Source: Neurospora crassa OR74A (lineage: Eukaryota; Ascomycota; Sordariomycetes; Sordariales; Sordariaceae). Taken from it: DNA of 64,000 nucleotides. A program made the position numbers and the translations under genes. Below the pieces are notes generated by a model, which made no database searches, was not told where the DNA came from, and saw only the letters and a program-made list of their open reading frames with translations. The stretch spans positions 2,480,001 through 2,544,000 of the forward strand of contig NC_026504.1 in assembly GCF_000182925.2 (NCBI RefSeq), written 5' to 3'. Shown in pieces: positions 60,201 through 64,000 of this stretch. Every line of letters starts with the position of its first letter. Positions within the stretch are counted from its first letter, which is position 1.

Positions 60201-62873
60201 CGACAGTGTAGCCCGCGTGCATGGCGTTGGCAATGGCGAATAGACGCTGGTCAGAGGGGGTCTGGAGCTCGTCGTCGACGGACATGAGCGCACCCTTGGA
60301 CTCGCTGAAGCCAAGGTTGTGGAAATCGATGGCACGAATAGCCTTCTGGATGGCCTCTTCAAATGTCCTGCCGATGCTCATGACCTCGCCGACACTCTTC
60401 ATGGAAGAGCCGAGCTGAGTGGAGACGCGGGTGAACTTCTTCAAATCCCAACGAGGCATCTTGACCACAACATAATCCAGAGAAGGCTCGAAGCAAGCGC
60501 AGGTCACCTTGGTAACGGTGTTCTTAATCTCCTTCAGAGGAATACCGAGACCCAACTTGGCAGCAATGAAAGCCAAGGGGTATCCGGTAGCCTTGGAAGC
60601 CAAGGCCGAGGAACGCGACAATCTGGCATTGACTTCGATAATGCAGTACTCCCTGGAGAAGGGGTTCAGAGCATACTGGATGTTACACTCGCCGACAACT
60701 CCAAGATGGCGAATGACGTTGACAGCAGTAGTGCGAAGCATGTTGTAGTCTTCATCGGAAAGCGTCTGGGAAGGCGCGACGACAATGGAATCGCCGGTAT
60801 GAATGCCAAGAGGATCGAAGTTCTCCATGTTGCACACAGTGATACAGTTGTCCTGGGCGTCACGAACAACCTCGTACTCGATCTCCTTCCAGCCCTTCAT
60901 ACTGCGCTCGACAAGAACCTGGGGACTGGCTGCCAGCGCCTTGTTGCACAGGTCAACGAGCTCAGCTTCGTTGTTGGCGAAGCCACTGCCGAGACCACCA
61001 AGAGCGTAGGCTGCACGAACAATAACCGGGTAACCAATGTCCTTGACCGCGTTGAGGGCCTCCTCAACACTGCTGGCCGAAGCGGACTTGGCACACTTCT
61101 CACCAATGGACTCCATGCTGCGAGCAAAGAGCTCACGGTCCTCCGTGGTGATGATGGTATCAATGGGGGTACCGAGAACCTTGACACCAAGAGCCTCAAA
61201 CTCATCCTTGAGCTGGATACCGACCGAGAGAGCGGTTTGGCCACCAAAGGTGCAGTAGATGGCATCGGGCTGTTCGTACTTGATAACTTTCCGGACGAAC
61301 TCGGCGTTTACTGGCAAGAAGTAGACCTTGTCGGCCAAGCCCTTGGAGGTCTGAATGGTGGCAATGTTGGGGTTGATGAGGACAGTGTAGATACCTTCTT
61401 CCTTCAAAGCCTTGATGGCCTGAGATCCCGAGTAGTCGAATTCACCAGCCTGACCGATGCTGAGACCACCACTGCCCAAGACGAGGACCTTCTTGACATC
61501 GACACGGGGGTGGAGTCTCTCATTCTCCTCAGTGGTTCCACCGGGGAATTCGACACCCTTCTGGAGGAGAGTGTTATCGGTAGTGCACTTGGCAACAGTC
61601 TGAATGAAGACATCAAAGAGGAACTCGGTGTCGCGGGGGCCGGGGGTGCTCTCAGGGTGGAACTGGACACTGAAGTGGGGGCGGTCGACGTGCATGATAC
61701 CCTCGTTGCTGCCATCATTGGCGTTGATGAACAGCTCCTGCCATCCGGTGGGGAGAGTGGTAGCGTCAACAGCATAACCGTGGTTCTGCGAGGTGATATG
61801 GCACTTTCCGGTGACCATGCTGGTGCAAGGAATGTTGTGGCCACGGTTACCGAACTTGAGCTTGACCGTCTTGGCACCGGCAGCACGAGCGAGCAGCTGG
61901 TGACCCAAGCAGATACCGAAGATGGGTGTGTTGTTCTTCTGCAGGGCGGCAGAGATGTGCTCGACAGTGGTGTCCATGACCTTCGGGTCACCAGGACCGT
62001 TGGAGATGAACAGACCATCATATTCTTCCTTTGAGAAATCGTAGTCCCATGGGCAAACGAGGACTTCGACACCGCGCTTGATGAAGCACCTGAGTTGGTT
62101 GTACTTCATGCCGACATCGAGGCAGAGAATACGAAGGTTGCGACCCGAGGGGTGCTTGAGGGCAGTGGCCTCATCGGGCTTGTAGAGCTTGGGCTCCTTG
62201 ATCGAGACTGAAAGTAGCGTGTTAGAAATGGCCTGTCCATCTTAGCGGAGGGCAAATGTTGCTTACCTTCGGCAACGAGGTTCTTCTCGTTGGGGTTAAC
62301 CCATTCGATAGTCTCGAAGTGAGGCTTCCAGTCGCCAGGAACTCCGAGAGAAGGAGCGCTGACAGCCAAGTCTTCCTTCTGGAGGAGCATGCGACCAAGC
62401 ATGCTACCCTTCTCGCGGATGCGCTTGGTGAGGGCGCGGGTATCGACACCGTACATGGCAGGGATGCCCTGCTCCTTGAGCCATGTTCCAAGGGACGAGG
62501 TGGCGAGGAAGTGCGAGAAGTCTTCGCCAGCATAAGAGGCGGTAACGAGACCGGCAATGTGAATCTGGTTGGACTCGAAGTGGGCGGGGAGATCCTTAAG
62601 CAGATCATCGACGGTCTCCCGCGAGGGGACGCCATAGTTTCCAACAAGAGGGAAGGTAATGACGAGAATCTGACCGCGGTACGAAGGATCGGTCACGGAC
62701 TCAGGGTAGCCGACCATGCCGGTCTGGAAGACAAGCTCGCCGGCAATGCTCTTGGGCGCACCAAAGCTGTAGCCTTGGTAGGCAGAGCCATCCTCAAGCT
62801 CCAGGCAAACAAGGCCTTCGCAAGGCGCATCGGCGATGGGGGCCGTGGCGGGGCGGTAGACGGTGGCAGCCAT
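57248..62873 (-). CDS. pyr-3: Carbamoyl-phosphate synthase / aspartate transcarbamylase, pyrimidine-specific
   Basis: Three exons on the minus strand, 62267-62873, 57373-62207 and 57248-57304, give 1,832 residues. In order: glutaminase (about 1-385, nucleophile Cys303 in FGICLGHQ, and His-x-Glu in VQFHPEST); two ATP-grasp halves of the synthase (about 415-1380, starting [20 protein letters not shown]); an allosteric MGS domain (about 1380-1490, [13 protein letters not shown]); a linker of about 34 residues; and aspartate transcarbamylase (about 1526-1832, with [18 protein letters not shown] and HPLPR). The last exon supplies [18 protein letters not shown]. It makes carbamoyl phosphate from Gln, bicarbonate and ATP and passes it to Asp, the first two steps of pyrimidine synthesis, feedback-inhibited by UTP in the family. 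The dihydroorotase-like domain of yeast Ura2 is absent. Confidence 0.95.
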
Positions 62874-64000
62874 GATGGAAACAGGTGAACTTTTAGAGTA
62901 TAAACAAAAAAGAGAGAAAAATGACTATGGTAAGAAGGGTATAGTGGAAAAGAAAAGAGTAGTGAAAAAGCGGCACAGAATCGAGAATGGAAGACGGTGG
63001 TTGAGAGGACGTCAAAGATGGTGAGAGCTTCGTCAAGAAGAGCTCAGGAGCTGATTCGTTTTCGTTGGGGGATGAACAGCGAGAAACGGGCAAGGTTATG
63101 TTGGTGAATGTGTATGTTTCAGCTGGATATCCTCACTATCCAAGCTCGATATGGCCTCTGCTTGATAGCAAGAGGAAGAGAGAGAGGAGAGGAGAGGAAG
63201 AGAAAGGATCCCAGGACTCGACCACGGGGTAAATATTTTTTTTTTTTGTCTTGTTTCGGCAGCCTCGAGGAGCCCCGCCAGTCCGTCAGCCCGCCACGCT
63301 GTGCCCGTAATTGGGTTGGGGACAGACGGCCTGGGCGACGGAGCGAGGCGAGTGGGATTCAGAAAAGTTTTCCGTTATTCACGCCATTGTCCAATGCCGT
63401 CTTCGGTGGCTCGTGAGAACCTGGAGGGGCGGGTCCAGCGGGAGTTGGCAGGGCCGGCAGCGCCGCAGGACCGCGCGGGCGACACCTGCACATCCGGCAG
63501 GCAAAGATTTAGCGCGGGGCAGCGGGGGTCCCCTGAACACTGAACGACCGTCTTGGAGGGGGCCCCAGACGATTCAAGCTTGCATCGCCTGCCAAGTTCG
63601 TCTAGAGCCAAAGCCGAAAACCAATGATATTACAGGTGAAGAGAATTAAGTGGGGGGGTTTGTCAAAGACCCTGTACCGTGGGTCGCCCAGGACAAAATC
63701 TTGATGACACCCGGACCCGGGTTCAGATTTTGACCTTGGACCCGGCGAAAGGCTGAGCGGCTTAAACGTACACTAAAAGACACCATGACTATACGTACTG
63801 CATAGTAGATGCGTTGAGCCGATACCACAAAGACTACACAACTGCATAGACAATGAAGGCGCCGTCGCTGAGCATTCAATACAATGAAAGTTCCTGATTT
63901 GCGTGGTGTAAGACTGAGTTTGGTGGTGTTTTGGGTGCTGGACTCAGGTGTCATCAATCTTGTCGTGTGCGACCGTGGGTACCATCACCACCACAAAAAT
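62874..64000. other. PYR3 promoter and unassigned flank
   Basis: About 1.1 kb. A GA-rich tract at 63174-63208 (CT-rich on the PYR3 strand) and a T-run at 63236-63247 lie upstream of the PYR3 start, as is usual for strong fungal promoters. No other gene is seen before the window ends. Confidence 0.5.

Noticed and set aside
57328-62888. Long antisense open frames over PYR3, up to 571 codons on the plus strand
   Set aside because: They mirror the C/G-biased third positions of PYR3, resemble no family and overlap a certain gene throughout.

Overview
The window is nuclear DNA from a filamentous ascomycete, almost certainly Neurospora or a very close member of the Sordariales. Genes are split by short introns of about 50-90 bases with GTANGT-type donors and CTNAC/CTAAC branch sites. 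Coding exons are rich in C and G at third positions, and the intergenic DNA carries long homopolymers. Several products are characteristic: a NIT4-type nitrate regulator that assembles to 1,090 residues (the length I recall for N. crassa NIT4), a Ku70 of 645 residues, and a PYR3-type carbamoyl-phosphate synthase/aspartate transcarbamylase. The order pyr-3, mus-51 (ku70), nit-4, cdc-3, ppg-1 fits what I recall of N. crassa linkage group IV. That recollection is unchecked.

Layout, left to right: the 5' end of peroxisomal Lon protease (minus, cut by the window edge); a small membrane-anchored fungal protein (minus); protein phosphatase PPG1 (plus); a 91-residue single-pass membrane protein, perhaps mitochondrial (minus); mitoribosomal mL44/MRPL3 (plus); a cPLA2-type phospholipase with a mitochondrial-type leader (minus); septin CDC3 (plus); mitoribosomal uS4m/NAM9 (minus); La protein (plus); NIT4 (plus); a FHIT-like histidine-triad hydrolase (minus); an MFS transporter (minus); ferrochelatase (minus); Ku70 (plus); a large Gln-rich protein with an internal Zn2Cys6 cluster (plus); a 6.4 kb gene-poor stretch; a cyclin-like protein (plus); and PYR3 (minus). 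I found 17 protein genes. I recognised no tRNA, rRNA, transposon or CRISPR.

This is a housekeeping region, not a cluster. Mitochondrial functions recur (mL44, uS4m, ferrochelatase, the putative mitochondrial small protein and phospholipase). Several genes are arranged head to head and probably share promoters: small protein/mL44, NAM9/La and ferrochelatase/Ku70. Exon-intron structures were built by hand from splice signals, frame continuity and family similarity. In every multi-exon gene the exon lengths sum to an open frame.

The most interesting points are: PYR3 lacks the whole dihydroorotase-like domain usual between the synthase and transcarbamylase parts; CDC3 appears to have two alternative first coding exons; NAM9 has a GC-AG intron; one small gene has an ATG-only first coding exon followed by a 20-base micro-exon; and the Zn2Cys6 cluster is interrupted by an intron whose retention would give a protein without the DNA-binding domain. 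I saw no clearly new multi-gene system.
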